A DNA stretch of 64,000 nt, taken from assembly GCF_002234595.1 (NCBI RefSeq), contig NZ_NMUL01000012.1, forward strand, positions 434,001 to 498,000. Reading direction: 5' to 3'. Position numbers and translations under genes: made by a program. This document shows positions 33,149 through 44,662 of this stretch, piece by piece. Origin of the DNA: Amycolatopsis vastitatis (GTDB lineage: Bacteria > Actinomycetota > Actinomycetes > Mycobacteriales > Pseudonocardiaceae). Positions within the stretch are counted from its first letter, which is position 1, and every line of letters starts with the position of its first letter. The notes under the pieces were generated by a model. It made no database searches. It was not told the origin of the DNA and saw only the letters and a program-made list of their open reading frames with translations.

Positions 33149-36034
<2,886 letters not shown>

Positions 36035-36186
36035 CCGGTCGACCTCACTAGCTGATCATGAGCGCGCCCAGGCCGGTCCCGGGCAGGTTCTCCCGCGGCG
36101 GCAGCCGTGTTCGGCGCCACCGTCCCACCCCATCGTAGGGAACGGTGGCCGTCGTGTGCACACGCCGTACGTCCCGACATGCGGAT

Positions 36187-36212
36187 GGCCCGCACGCGAG
36201 CACGTGCGGGCC
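36187..36212 (-). terminator. Terminator after hpf
   Basis: GGCCCGCACG (36187-36196) and CGTGCGGGCC (36203-36212), perfect 10-bp stem in the 204-base gap between hpf and secA. It separates the two transcription units. Confidence 0.65.
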
Positions 36213-36238
36213 ACCCGGCAAGGCCTCCTTAGACCGGC

Positions 36239-36925
36239 TCAGCCGAGCCGGATCACGCCGTAGTCGAAGCCTTTCCGCCGGTAGACCACGCTGGGCCGGC
36301 CCGCTTCCGAGTCGTTGAAGAGGTAGAAATCGTGGCCGACAAGCTCCATCTCGTAGAGAGCCTGGTCCACCGTCATGGGCTCCGCGGTGTGCTGCTTCTC
36401 GCGAACCACGCGGCCGGGCTGGTGACCCAGGTCGTCGTCGGCCCAGCTCTGCTGCTGAGGCAGGTGGAATTCTTCGGCACTCGCGAAGCCGTTCGGCTGC
36501 GGCTCGGCTTCGGGTGCGTCCAACACCGCGGTACGCGCGGCGGGACTGGCTGCGGCCGGGGATCCACCACCCGGCAGTGCCGAGGTCGCTTCGGCGACCG
36601 ATTCCGGGCGGCTGCGGCCGTAGTGCACGCGCCGCCGGTCGTGTGTCCTCCGCAGCCGGTTTTCCAGCTTGGTGACTGCGGAATCGAGCGCTGCGTAGAA
36701 GTCGGCGGCACACGCTTCGGCGCGTACGGCCGGGCCCCTCCCCTTTCCGGTGATTTCGACGCGTTGGCAGCTCTTGGCCTGGCGCCGGTTGGGTTCGTGG
36801 AACAGTTCCACGTCGTACCGGATGACTTTCCTGTCGTAGCGCTCGAGGCGGGCCAGCTTTTCGCTGACAAGCGCCCGATAGTGGTCGGGCACCTCCACGT
36901 TGCGGCCCTTAACGACGATGTCCAT
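36239..36925 (-). CDS. hpf: Ribosome hibernation-promoting factor, long form
   Basis: 228 residues. The N-terminal S30AE domain (MDIVVKGRNVEVPDHYRALV, about 1-105) binds the decoding region of resting 30S subunits; a variable Ala/Pro linker follows; the C-terminal ~60 residues (MTVDQALYEMELVGHDFYLF ... VVYRRKGFDYGVIRL) are the dimerisation domain that pairs 70S ribosomes into 100S particles. GGGAGG precedes the ATG. The leader is long and holds a strong ribosome-binding site with an 8-codon frame. Confidence 0.95.
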   Translation of the reverse strand: MDIVVKGRNVEVPDHYRALVSEKLARLERYDRKVIRYDVELFHEPNRRQAKSCQRVEITGKGRGPAVRAEACAADFYAALDSAVTKLENRLRRTHDRRRVHYGRSRPESVAEATSALPGGGSPAAASPAARTAVLDAPEAEPQPNGFASAEEFHLPQQQSWADDDLGHQPGRVVREKQHTAEPMTVDQALYEMELVGHDFYLFNDSEAGRPSVVYRRKGFDYGVIRLG

Positions 36926-37068
36926 ACACGACCTCCCTCGCTGAGATGACTGCGAGCTGTTGTGTTTTCACACGGCGCCGGTATTGCGGGGACGTGAGCC
37001 CGGATCGCGGGCTGAGAAGGAACTCGGAAACGGTGGACGACGTCTCGTTCCGGTGACCGAGCGCGGAC

Positions 37069-37095
37069 TCAGCGCACCTCCGGCGCCAGGGACAT
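37069..37095 (-). CDS. 8-codon upstream open frame in the hpf leader
   Basis: ATG at 37095 reads MSLAPEVR then TGA. The Shine-Dalgarno sequence GGAGGTGA 8-9 bases upstream is among the strongest in the window, far better than needed for chance. It lies 144 bases before hpf. It could be a leader peptide that couples ribosome availability to hpf expression, or a decayed start. No evidence for the peptide itself. Confidence 0.35.
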   Translation of the reverse strand: MSLAPEVR

Positions 37096-37139
37096 GGGCT
37101 CGTCACCTCCCTGCCTGCGGGGATTGCTGATTGCGGTGC

Positions 37140-37165
37140 ACGTTAGCTTCCTCACGCCCGTTACA
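37140..37165 (-). promoter_or_regulatory. Possible hpf promoter
   Basis: On the minus strand TTGTAA and TAACGT are separated by 15 bases, placing a transcript start around 37135 and a leader of about 210 bases for hpf. Confidence 0.3.
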
Positions 37166-38086
37166 ACAGCCCCCGAGCCGGGGGATGTCAGGGGATGAGA
37201 CTCCGTCACCCCGCGCAGTGATCGCGGGCTGGGCACCGGAAAACACCCGCTGGTCGGACGCGCCGCGGTTGTCGCGCTTTCACACGGACGGCGCATCGCT
37301 GCCGACTGGTGGACGCCGAGGGTGACGGCCCCATCCGCCGCAGCCGCCACTCCGGTGGAGTGGTGCGGCGGCCGAGTGATCGTGATCGACACCCTCATGC
37401 CCGGACAACGGGCACCGGCCCGTTCGCGTTCCCGCCCGATGTCACTCGTGTAGGTGACAGGCGGGTCACCCGGGCGCGAGGAAGTGCCGGAGTCGTGGCT
37501 CCTTCCTGGGCTCGACCTGCGGGAGTTCTCGTTGTTCGGGGTTTCCGGGCGGGGTTGGGCAGTGTCCGTGGAGGGGTTTGGCGGAACCGGTACCACGCCG
37601 CTCGAAACCCGCCCGGCTGTGCCCTTCGGTTCGGACGGAGTCTTGGTTACGCGGGTGCGCCGAGCCTCGGTTGGGGGCAGGCGATCGGCTCGCCCGCGCC
37701 CCGCAAGCGGAGACCGCCTGACAACGGCCCGCCACGGAGCGCTACCACACGTCCGAGGACGGCCTGGCGTACGGCCGAGCCTCGACTGACAAGGAGGCCG
37801 GTCAGGATCCGCCGCCCATCGCCCACGGCGACTCGGCCTGCACGCACCGCCAGGCGCAACGGCGAGCGAGCCCGCCGACCGCCACCGATCCGTCCGCGCG
37901 GCACGCGAACCCGGTCCGCCCGGAATGCGCAGACGCCATCGCACGACCCGCCTCACCTTCCGTGGCTCAGGCTGCACGCCTCCCGCGAAGGTGCCACGGT
38001 GGTGACCATGGAACTGCCGGACGTGAGAGGCCGGGAAGCCGGCCTGCTCAGGAGCGGCCCGCGAACAGCGGGGTCGCACGCTCGGT

Positions 38087-38965
38087 TCACCCCGCGACGA
38101 GCAGCGTCAGGACGGCGGAGACCGTAAACCCCTCGGCCGCGAGCGCTTTCGCGCACGCCGCGGCCGTGGCGCCGGTGGTGACCACGTCATCCAGCACCAC
38201 GATCGGGTATCCCGGCGGGGGACGGCCCGCTTCGCGGAACCGTAGCCGCCCGGCGAGGTTGGCCACGCGTTGCTCGCGACCCAGGCCGACCGCGTCGCGG
38301 GCGTCGCCGGCCAGCTCCAGTGCCGGAGCCACCGCGACTTCGATGCCGCGAGCGGCCAGGACGCTTGCCGCCTCGTTCGCCAGGCGCTCGACGTGCGGGC
38401 CGCCGCGGACCCTTGCCGCCGAGGGGCGGCTGGGGGCCGGGACGAGGCACATCGCCCGGGCCGGGCGCATCGTGCGCGCCGCTCGAGCCGGGCTCTGCGG
38501 CCGTAGCGGATGCGCAGGTTCAAGGCCAGCCCTGTCCGGAGCAGCGGAAGCCCTCCGCAGCGACACCGATCGCGCAGGATCGAGGCCGCCCGCCTTCCCG
38601 AGAACAGCGGAAGCCCTCCGCAGCGACAGTGATCGCACAGGATCGAGCCCACCCGTCCCGCCCGAAGCCGACACCGGAGGACCAGTTCCCCTCAACGGCA
38701 GCACGACCAGCGCCTCCGCCAAGGCCCGGCCCAGCGGCTCCGCCAGATCACGACGGCCGCGTTCCTTGTACGCGATCAGCAACCGCCGGGCCACGCCCCG
38801 GTAGCGGGCCAGCGCGAAGACTCGCACCAGCCCCGTCGTCGGCGCGCGGATCACCTCGGCGGCCGAGCCCCACGCGCCCGCGCATCGGGCACAGCAAGGC
38901 TCGCCGCGGGCTCCGCAGGCGGCGCAGCGGCTGGGGATCAGGAGGTCGAGCAGTTTCTTCAGCAC
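38087..38965 (-). CDS. ComF family phosphoribosyltransferase-like protein with repeat insertion
   Basis: 292 residues; typical ComF/GntX proteins are about 210-240. N-terminal zinc ribbon (RCAACGARGEPCCARC), then ALARYRGVARRLLIAYKERGR, and C-terminal PRPP loop VVLDDVVTTGATAAACAKAL. ComF acts in DNA uptake in competent bacteria; its role here is unknown. Between about residues 100 and 160 there is an Arg/Ser/Ala-rich insertion made of 20-21 residue repeats (LDPxRSxSLRRASA) encoded by 60-63-nt DNA repeats. The insertion lies between the two halves of the fold and keeps the frame. Confidence 0.85.
   Translation of the reverse strand: MLKKLLDLLIPSRCAACGARGEPCCARCAGAWGSAAEVIRAPTTGLVRVFALARYRGVARRLLIAYKERGRRDLAEPLGRALAEALVVLPLRGTGPPVSASGGTGGLDPVRSLSLRRASAVLGKAGGLDPARSVSLRRASAAPDRAGLEPAHPLRPQSPARAARTMRPARAMCLVPAPSRPSAARVRGGPHVERLANEAASVLAARGIEVAVAPALELAGDARDAVGLGREQRVANLAGRLRFREAGRPPPGYPIVVLDDVVTTGATAAACAKALAAEGFTVSAVLTLLVAG
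38516..38660. repeat. In-frame 60/63-nt tandem repeat inside comF
   Basis: Copies start at 38516, 38576 and 38639 (the last partial). The best-conserved block is CGGAAGCCCTCCGCAGCGAC, itself a small palindrome (GCGGA..TCCGC). Unit lengths of 60 and 63 keep the reading frame. Confidence 0.85.
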
Positions 38966-39037
38966 ACGGACAGTGTCCCGACCGGCACCGACAGTTTCGA
39001 ACGCCCGGACGTCACCTGACCGAGTGAAAGAAGAGCC

Positions 39038-40777
39038 TCAGCCCGGATAAAACGGATCCGCGTCCTTCATCGTGTGGGGATGGGGCCGCCAGACCTCGCC
39101 CAGCACCGAAGCGATCCACAGCCCGTTCGCGTCCGCCACCACGATCGGGCGGCCGGAGGCCACCGTCACGCCGTGGACCGGGGACGTCAGGTTGGAGCTG
39201 TTGAACGCGTCCAGCCGCTGGCCGTCCATCGTGACCCGGACCACCGGCTGCGACGGCGAATTCGTCACCACGACCAGGTTGTCCTGGGCGTCCCAGTCGA
39301 CGTCGAGGACGTCTTCGAGGTCGCGCGGCTGGAGGTGGCGTGGCTCGCGCAGGGACACCGAGTCGCCGCTGCCGACCACCGACGCCACCCACAGCTGTCC
39401 CTTGATCACCGCGGCGACACGGGCGCCGTCGCGGGCGAACCGCAGCTCCGTGATGCCGCCCTGCTGGACCAGGTCCGTCGCGTTGACTCCGAGCGGCGTC
39501 CACTGGCCGGTCGGGCCCACCACCATCCGGCCCACCGAGACCTGGTCGACGACTGTCCACACCTCCCCCGTGCCGGAGCGCCACGTCGGACGGCTCAGCG
39601 TGCTGCCGCCGAGCTCGACCGGCGGCAGCTCGTGCCCGAGGTCCCCGATCCGCAGCCGCACCGCGCCGCCGCCGATGCGCTCCACCACCGCGAGACGCTT
39701 GCCGTCGAGCGACTGGGCAGCGCTCACGACGTCGTACCCGCCGTTGCCCGCCGGGCCGGGGACGGGGTTGCCGTCGCCGAGCGAACGGATCCGGCCGTCG
39801 ACCGTCGCCAGCCCCAGCTGCTCGAAGCCCGGCGACACCGACACGCTGTACGAAGGCAGCTCGTTCGCCCGCCAGTCCGGGTGGTTCGGCACGAGCGGGG
39901 CACCGTCGGCGAGGATCCGGATCCGCGCGTTCGTGACGTACTGCAGTGACAGGACGATCTGCGCGGCCATCAGCTTCCGGACGTCGTCGGTCACCCCCGT
40001 CACCCCGGTCAGCGGCACCACCAGCGTCCCGTCGTCCAGGTTCTTGACGTTCGTGTCGATCTCGACCGGCTCGCCGAGCAGGTTCTTCACCGCACCCGCC
40101 AGGCTCGGCGACGGCCCGCTGACCAGCAGATCCATCACCTTCCCCGGCAGCCCGGACTGCGGTTTCGCGACCACGTAGCGCCGATCGGGGACGAACGTGC
40201 CCGCGTCCGAGTAGAAGCTCACCGGCACCGGTGTGTAGTTCTCGCTGAAGTCGGACTCGGTCGCGTACAGGTCAGGGGGCGGGTCGACGATCCGCCACTG
40301 CCCGGTCGCCTGCTTGCGCACCTTCAGCTGGAGCAGCGCCTGGTCGGCGCCGGGCACGAAGGCGCTGTTCTGGTCCAGCGTGCCGAGTTCGACCCCGCGC
40401 ACGTTGACGACCTGGGTGTTCGGGTCCGGCTTCGGGCTGGTGTCGTAAACCGTGCCGAAGGTGTTCTGGATGATCGTCAGGCTGCGGCTCGGCCGCCAGT
40501 TCACCCGGCTCTGCTCGTCCATGTAGGCGCGGGCGGCCGCGTAGTTCTGCCCCGGCTTGAGCGTCGCGCCGACGAACGCGCGGACCAGGCTGAGCGGGTC
40601 GATGTTCGGCGGCGGATCCGGCACCACGTCACCCGAGCCCGGCCCCTGGCGCTCGCCCGGGACCACCTGGGGCTGGGACTCCAGCGGCACGTTCGCGCAA
40701 CCGGCGAGCAGCAGCACGCACAACACCGAAAGCAGGAGGTGCGGCAGCCGCGACCCTCGAAAGACGTGTCGTTTCAC
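39038..40777 (-). CDS. lpqB: MtrAB-associated lipoprotein LpqB
   Basis: 579 residues. Lipobox LLLAGC (Cys about 27) anchors it outside the membrane. A GerMN-like domain (about 190-310, LVVPLTGVTGVTDDVRKL) is followed by a C-terminal beta-propeller (about 320-570). In mycobacteria LpqB binds the extracellular part of MtrB and modulates MtrA phosphorylation. The GTG overlaps the mtrB stop in GTGA, so mtrB-lpqB are coupled. Confidence 0.95.
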   Translation of the reverse strand: MKRHVFRGSRLPHLLLSVLCVLLLAGCANVPLESQPQVVPGERQGPGSGDVVPDPPPNIDPLSLVRAFVGATLKPGQNYAAARAYMDEQSRVNWRPSRSLTIIQNTFGTVYDTSPKPDPNTQVVNVRGVELGTLDQNSAFVPGADQALLQLKVRKQATGQWRIVDPPPDLYATESDFSENYTPVPVSFYSDAGTFVPDRRYVVAKPQSGLPGKVMDLLVSGPSPSLAGAVKNLLGEPVEIDTNVKNLDDGTLVVPLTGVTGVTDDVRKLMAAQIVLSLQYVTNARIRILADGAPLVPNHPDWRANELPSYSVSVSPGFEQLGLATVDGRIRSLGDGNPVPGPAGNGGYDVVSAAQSLDGKRLAVVERIGGGAVRLRIGDLGHELPPVELGGSTLSRPTWRSGTGEVWTVVDQVSVGRMVVGPTGQWTPLGVNATDLVQQGGITELRFARDGARVAAVIKGQLWVASVVGSGDSVSLREPRHLQPRDLEDVLDVDWDAQDNLVVVTNSPSQPVVRVTMDGQRLDAFNSSNLTSPVHGVTVASGRPIVVADANGLWIASVLGEVWRPHPHTMKDADPFYPG

Positions 40778-42498
40778 TGACCGATTCCCTCACGTTCGGC
40801 GAAGATCGCCTCCGGCGCCGGCGTGACGTCGATGACCCCGAGCGGCAGCTCGGGCGCCAGACGGTCCGGCGGCGGCAGGGTCAGCGGCGAGTCGCCGGGG
40901 GGCACGTCCTGCTGGCGCGGCAGCACCAGCCGGAAGCAGGCGCCGTGGCCGGGCTCGCCCCACGCGTCGAGCTCGCCGCCGTGCAGGCGCGCGTCCTCCT
41001 GGCTGATCGCCAGGCCGAGCCCGGTGCCGCCGGTGCGCCGGTTGCGGGACGGGTCGGCACGCCAGAACCGGTTGAACACCAGGTCCGCCTCGCCGAGCCG
41101 CAGGCCGACGCCGTGGTCGCGGACCGTGATGGCGACGGCGGTTTCGTTCGCCCCGACGGTGAGCACCACCGGTTTGCCCTCGCTGTGGTCGACGGCGTTG
41201 GCGAGCAGGTTGCGCAGGATCCGCTCGACGCGCCGGGCGTCGACCTCGGCGACCACCTCTTCGTCGGGCAGCACGAGCTGGACCGAGCTGCCCGCGTTGC
41301 CGGCGATGACCCGCACCTGCTCGACCGCGCGGGTGGCGATCGGGCGGACGTCGATGAACTCCGCGGCCAGCTCCTCGACACCGGCGTCGAGCCTGCTGAT
41401 CTCCAGCAGGTCGCCGAGCAGCGCTTCGAACCGGTCGAGCTCGTCGACCAGCAGCTCGGTCGAGCGCGCGAGCCCGGCCGGGAACTGCTCGCGGGACGCG
41501 TGCAGCACGTCCGCGGCCATCCGGACGGTGGTCAGCGGGGTTCGCAGCTCGTGCGAGACGTCGGAGGTGAACCGGCGCTGCAGCCCGCCGAACTCCTCGA
41601 GCTGGCGGATCTGGCGCTGGATGCTGGCGGCCATTTCGTTGTAGGACACGGCGAGCTTCGCCAGGTCGTCCTCGCCGAGCACGGCGAGACGCTGGTCGAG
41701 GTCGCCGCCGGCGAACTGCTCGGCCGCCGCGGCCGCCTGCCGGACCGGCCGGACCACCTGGCGCGTCACCAGGTTCGTGATGCCTGCCAGCAGGAGCAGC
41801 AGCACGAGCCCGCCGACGAGCAGCGTGTTCTGCACGGTCGAGACCGTGTTCTGCTCGGTCGTCAGCGGGAACAGCAGGTACAGCTGCAGCGGGGTGGCGA
41901 CGGTGTTGAGCGGCGTGCCGACGATCAGGTAGGTCGTGCGGCCGCCGTCCGCGTCGGTGACGGTGTGTTCGACGCGGCTCATTTCGTTGGCTTCGACGAA
42001 CTGCCGCAGCCGCGGGGGCACGTTCTCGAACGGCCCGGCGGACGTGGGCTCCGCGCCGGACTGGTCGTGGCCGCCGCTGGCGAGCACCGGGACGAACGTG
42101 CCCGCCGCCGAGCCCGCCGCGTCCTGGCTGGTCGGCGTGATCGCGATCTTCTTCAGCGCGTTCTGGAGCCGGTTGGCCAGCGCGTCGGCCGTCTCGCCGC
42201 CGAGGCCGACCAGCTCACCGGCCGCTGTGTCCGCGGCCGCGCGGGTCTGCGCGATCGCCGCGTCCCGCTTGGTGTCCAGCAGCCGTTCGGTGATCTGATT
42301 CTGCAGCACCATCCCCAGCACGAAGACCACGGCCGAGGACAGGGCGAGTGTCGACACGGTGACGCGGAACTGCAGCGAGTGCTTCCACAGCTCGTTGAAC
42401 GCCACCGCGCGACGGCGCGCGAAAACGACGACACGCCTGACCAGGCGTGCCGTCGAGCGCGCGGACGCGGGGAGCCGTCTGACGGTCTCCGCTGTCAT
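40774..42498 (-). CDS. mtrB: Sensor histidine kinase MtrB
   Basis: 574 residues. Two transmembrane helices (FRVTVSTLALSSAVVFVLGM near 55 and TLLVGGLVLLLLLAGITNLV near 250) flank a ~180-residue extracellular sensor. A HAMP domain follows, then the H-box SDVSHELRTPLTTVRMAADVL, N-box and G-boxes (VRDHGVGL, GGTGLGLAI). It phosphorylates MtrA and coordinates cell division and wall synthesis. ATG at 42498 chosen because it follows the mtrA stop by seven bases; an earlier in-frame start at 42534 would overlap mtrA. Confidence 0.96.
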   Translation of the reverse strand: MTAETVRRLPASARSTARLVRRVVVFARRRAVAFNELWKHSLQFRVTVSTLALSSAVVFVLGMVLQNQITERLLDTKRDAAIAQTRAAADTAAGELVGLGGETADALANRLQNALKKIAITPTSQDAAGSAAGTFVPVLASGGHDQSGAEPTSAGPFENVPPRLRQFVEANEMSRVEHTVTDADGGRTTYLIVGTPLNTVATPLQLYLLFPLTTEQNTVSTVQNTLLVGGLVLLLLLAGITNLVTRQVVRPVRQAAAAAEQFAGGDLDQRLAVLGEDDLAKLAVSYNEMAASIQRQIRQLEEFGGLQRRFTSDVSHELRTPLTTVRMAADVLHASREQFPAGLARSTELLVDELDRFEALLGDLLEISRLDAGVEELAAEFIDVRPIATRAVEQVRVIAGNAGSSVQLVLPDEEVVAEVDARRVERILRNLLANAVDHSEGKPVVLTVGANETAVAITVRDHGVGLRLGEADLVFNRFWRADPSRNRRTGGTGLGLAISQEDARLHGGELDAWGEPGHGACFRLVLPRQQDVPPGDSPLTLPPPDRLAPELPLGVIDVTPAPEAIFAEREGIGQ

Positions 42499-42505
42499 CG
42501 GGTGA

Positions 42506-43183
42506 TCACGGCGGGCCGGCCTTGTACCCGACACCGCGAACGGTCAACACCACCTCGGGGTGTTCCGGGTCCTTCTCCACCTTGGAACGCAGCCGCTGGA
42601 CGTGCACGTTCACCAGCCGGGTGTCGGCCGCGTGCCGGTAGCCCCACACCTGCTCGAGCAGCACCTCGCGGGTGAACACCTGGCGCGGCTTGCGGGCCAG
42701 CGCCACCAGCAGGTCGAACTCCAGCGGGGTCAGCGGGATGGCCTTGCCCTCGCGCGTGACCTCGTGGCCCGGCACGTCGATCGCCAGGTCGCCGATGGTG
42801 AGCGACTCCGCGGGCTCGGCCTCGGTGCGGCGCATCCGGGCCCGGACCCGCGCGACCAGCTCCTTCGGCTTGAACGGCTTGACGACGTAGTCGTCCGCGC
42901 CGGACTCCAGGCCGAGGACGATGTCGACGGTGTCGCTCTTCGCGGTGAGCATGACGATCGGCACCCCGGACTCGGCGCGGATCGCCTTGCAGACGTCGAT
43001 CCCGTTCATCCCGGGCAGCATGAGGTCGAGGAGGACGAGGTCGGGCTTCAGCTCACGCAGCGCGGGCAGCGCGCGTGAGCCGTCGGCGACCACCGCCGTG
43101 TCGAACCCCTCCCCACGGAGCACGATGGTGAGCATCTCCGCGAGGGCGGGGTCGTCATCGACGACGAGAACACGTGCCTTCAT
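42506..43183 (-). CDS. mtrA: Response regulator MtrA
   Basis: 225 residues, OmpR family. Receiver: VVDDDPALAEML (acidic pocket), phosphoacceptor Asp in LVLLDLMLPGMNG (about 53), K in VVKPFKPKEL. C-terminal winged helix ends RGVGYKAGPP, exactly as in mycobacterial MtrA. Start at the ATG 43183 (MKARVLVVDDD) or a GTG two codons earlier (43189). Binds oriC and division-gene promoters in mycobacteria. First of mtrA-mtrB-lpqB. Confidence 0.97.
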   Translation of the reverse strand: MKARVLVVDDDPALAEMLTIVLRGEGFDTAVVADGSRALPALRELKPDLVLLDLMLPGMNGIDVCKAIRAESGVPIVMLTAKSDTVDIVLGLESGADDYVVKPFKPKELVARVRARMRRTEAEPAESLTIGDLAIDVPGHEVTREGKAIPLTPLEFDLLVALARKPRQVFTREVLLEQVWGYRHAADTRLVNVHVQRLRSKVEKDPEHPEVVLTVRGVGYKAGPP

Positions 43184-43304
43184 GTCCACATATTCGCACT
43201 AGTTCGGACACGCGCACGCACGACCCGCGTGTTTGACCACCAGAAAGATCAAGATCGCGACGCTTCCCTGCTCCATCCGGGTGTCGTACCCGCAGCCTTG
43301 GACG

Positions 43305-43358
43305 GTCCATGAGGGGCACCCCGATGGCTTCGAAAGCCGTGCGGTGCCCCTCATGGAC
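43305..43358. repeat. Long hairpin between mtrA and the Rieske gene
   Basis: GTCCATGAGGGGCACC (43305-43320) and GGTGCCCCTCATGGAC (43343-43358) are perfect inverses (16 bp), with a second small stem GGCTT/AAGCC inside. No T-run follows. Separates two same-strand transcription units, downstream of the Rieske ferredoxin gene and upstream of mtrA. Confidence 0.8.
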
Positions 43359-43371
43359 CTGCGAGGGAAGG

Positions 43372-43686
43372 TCAGGGAACGGCCGGGACGAGCGCGTCGA
43401 CGTACACGACGCCGTCCGTGACGACCACGCGGTGCGTCCGCACGGGGTTCTTCGCCGGCAGGCAGGTGGGCGCGCCGGTGCGCAGGTCGAACTGCGCGGC
43501 GTGCAGCGGGCATTCGACGAAGCAGCCTTCGAGCCAGCCGTCGGCGAGCGAAGCGTCCTGGTGCGTGCAGGTGTCGTCGACGGCGTAGAAGCCGTCTTCG
43601 GTGTGGAACACCGCGATCGGCACGGGGCCGTCGAGGCGGAGGGCTTCGCCTTCGGGCAGGTCGGCGACGGCGCAGGCACGGATCAT
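43372..43686 (-). CDS. Rieske [2Fe-2S] ferredoxin
   Basis: 104 residues, HcaC/BphF-type Rieske ferredoxin. Cluster ligands are C40-x-H42 (CTH) and C59-x2-H62 (CPLH) with the ring-hydroxylating spacing. It normally passes electrons from a reductase to an oxygenase, neither of which is in the window. ATG at 43686. Divergent from an IclR regulator across 164 bases containing repeated TTGCGC half-sites, so probably controlled by it. Confidence 0.93.
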   Translation of the reverse strand: MIRACAVADLPEGEALRLDGPVPIAVFHTEDGFYAVDDTCTHQDASLADGWLEGCFVECPLHAAQFDLRTGAPTCLPAKNPVRTHRVVVTDGVVYVDALVPAVP

Positions 43687-43733
43687 CAGGACCTCCGGGA
43701 ACGACTGACGAGATGCCGGGACGGTTCGTGAAA

Positions 43734-43769
43734 GTTGCGCATTGCGCGACTCTGCGCTTCCTGCGCAAC
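43734..43769. promoter_or_regulatory. IclR operator candidate
   Basis: GTTGCGCA-T-TGCGCGAC (43734-43750) is a 17-bp palindrome with one mismatch, followed by TGCGC and a closing TGCGCAAC (43762-43769). It lies between the divergent Rieske and IclR genes. Another GTTGCGCC touches the iclR ATG at 43851. Confidence 0.55.
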
Positions 43770-43850
43770 AATCCGGGTTCGGTGGCGTCCTCGTCAAGAG
43801 ATTCGCCCACTCAGCCGATAGCAACCCCCCGAAACGGATACTGTTGCGCC

Positions 43851-44636
43851 ATGCGGAACCAGGACTCGGGCAACGCAACTCAGAGCCAGGTGCAATCGGT
43901 CGACCGGGCGATCAGCGTGCTGGAGCTGCTCGCCCGCCACGGCGAAACCGGCATCACCGAGATCGCGGGCGAGCTGGGCGTCCACAAGTCGACGGCGTCG
44001 CGCCTGCTCAGCGTCCTGGAGTCCCGGGGGCTGGTCGAGCAGCTCGGCGAACGCGGGAAGTACGCGATCGGGTTCGGCGTCGTCCGGCTCGCCGGCGCCG
44101 CGACCGGCCGCATGGACCTCGCGAAACTGGGCCGCGCCAGCTGCCAGTCGCTCGCCGAGGAGCTGGGCGAGACGGTGAACATCGCCATCGCCGACGACGG
44201 CGTCGCCATCAACATCAGCCAGGCCCGCGGCTCGGCGGCGATCACCACGCAGAACTGGACCGGCCAGCGCACGCCGCTGCACGCGACGTCCAGCGGCAAG
44301 ATCCTCCTGGCGTACATGGGCGAAACCGAGCGCAAGCGGGTCCTCAAGCGGAAGCTGGAGCAGTACACCCCGCGCACGACGGTCGAGCCGGAAGAGCTGA
44401 TGACCGAACTGGAACGGGTGCTCGAGGACGGCTACGCGGCCTGCTACGAGGAACTCGAACTAGGCATGCACGCGGTCGCCGTGCCGATCCACGGCCCCAG
44501 CGGGGACGTCGTCGCGGCGATGAGCGCTTCCGGGCCGTCGTACCGGCTTTCGAAGCAACGGGTGAAGCAGATCGTGAAGCCGATGACCGAAGCGGCGGAC
44601 GATCTTTCCGCACAGCTGGGCTACTTCCGCGACTAG
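43851..44636 (+). CDS. IclR family transcriptional regulator
   Basis: 261 residues. N-terminal winged helix (RAISVLELLARHGETGITEIA; recognition segment HKSTASRLLSVLESRGLV) and C-terminal ligand-binding GAF-like domain (LHATSSGKILLAYM, GYAACYEELELGMHAVAVPI). IclR proteins usually sense carboxylic acids from aromatic or short-chain catabolism. It is divergent from the Rieske ferredoxin gene. ATG at 43851; a GTTGCGCC half-site overlaps the start region, consistent with autoregulation. Confidence 0.94.
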   Translation: MRNQDSGNATQSQVQSVDRAISVLELLARHGETGITEIAGELGVHKSTASRLLSVLESRGLVEQLGERGKYAIGFGVVRLAGAATGRMDLAKLGRASCQSLAEELGETVNIAIADDGVAINISQARGSAAITTQNWTGQRTPLHATSSGKILLAYMGETERKRVLKRKLEQYTPRTTVEPEELMTELERVLEDGYAACYEELELGMHAVAVPIHGPSGDVVAAMSASGPSYRLSKQRVKQIVKPMTEAADDLSAQLGYFRD

Positions 44637-44662
44637 GGTCCACTATGGACTCTCGAGCCGGG

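Larger units (their letters stand above)
36926..38086. other. 1.16-kb region upstream of hpf without a convincing gene
   Basis: The hpf side holds the probable promoter and an 8-codon upstream frame. From about 37170 to 38086 several open frames exist on both strands, but none has actinomycete third-position bias, a ribosome-binding site or a recognisable domain. It may be decayed coding sequence or a long regulatory region. Confidence 0.55.

Noticed and set aside
37309..38127. Open frames of 90-270 codons upstream of comF
   Set aside because: Arg/Pro-rich translations with no ribosome-binding site, no domain and no codon bias; kept as an unexplained region only.
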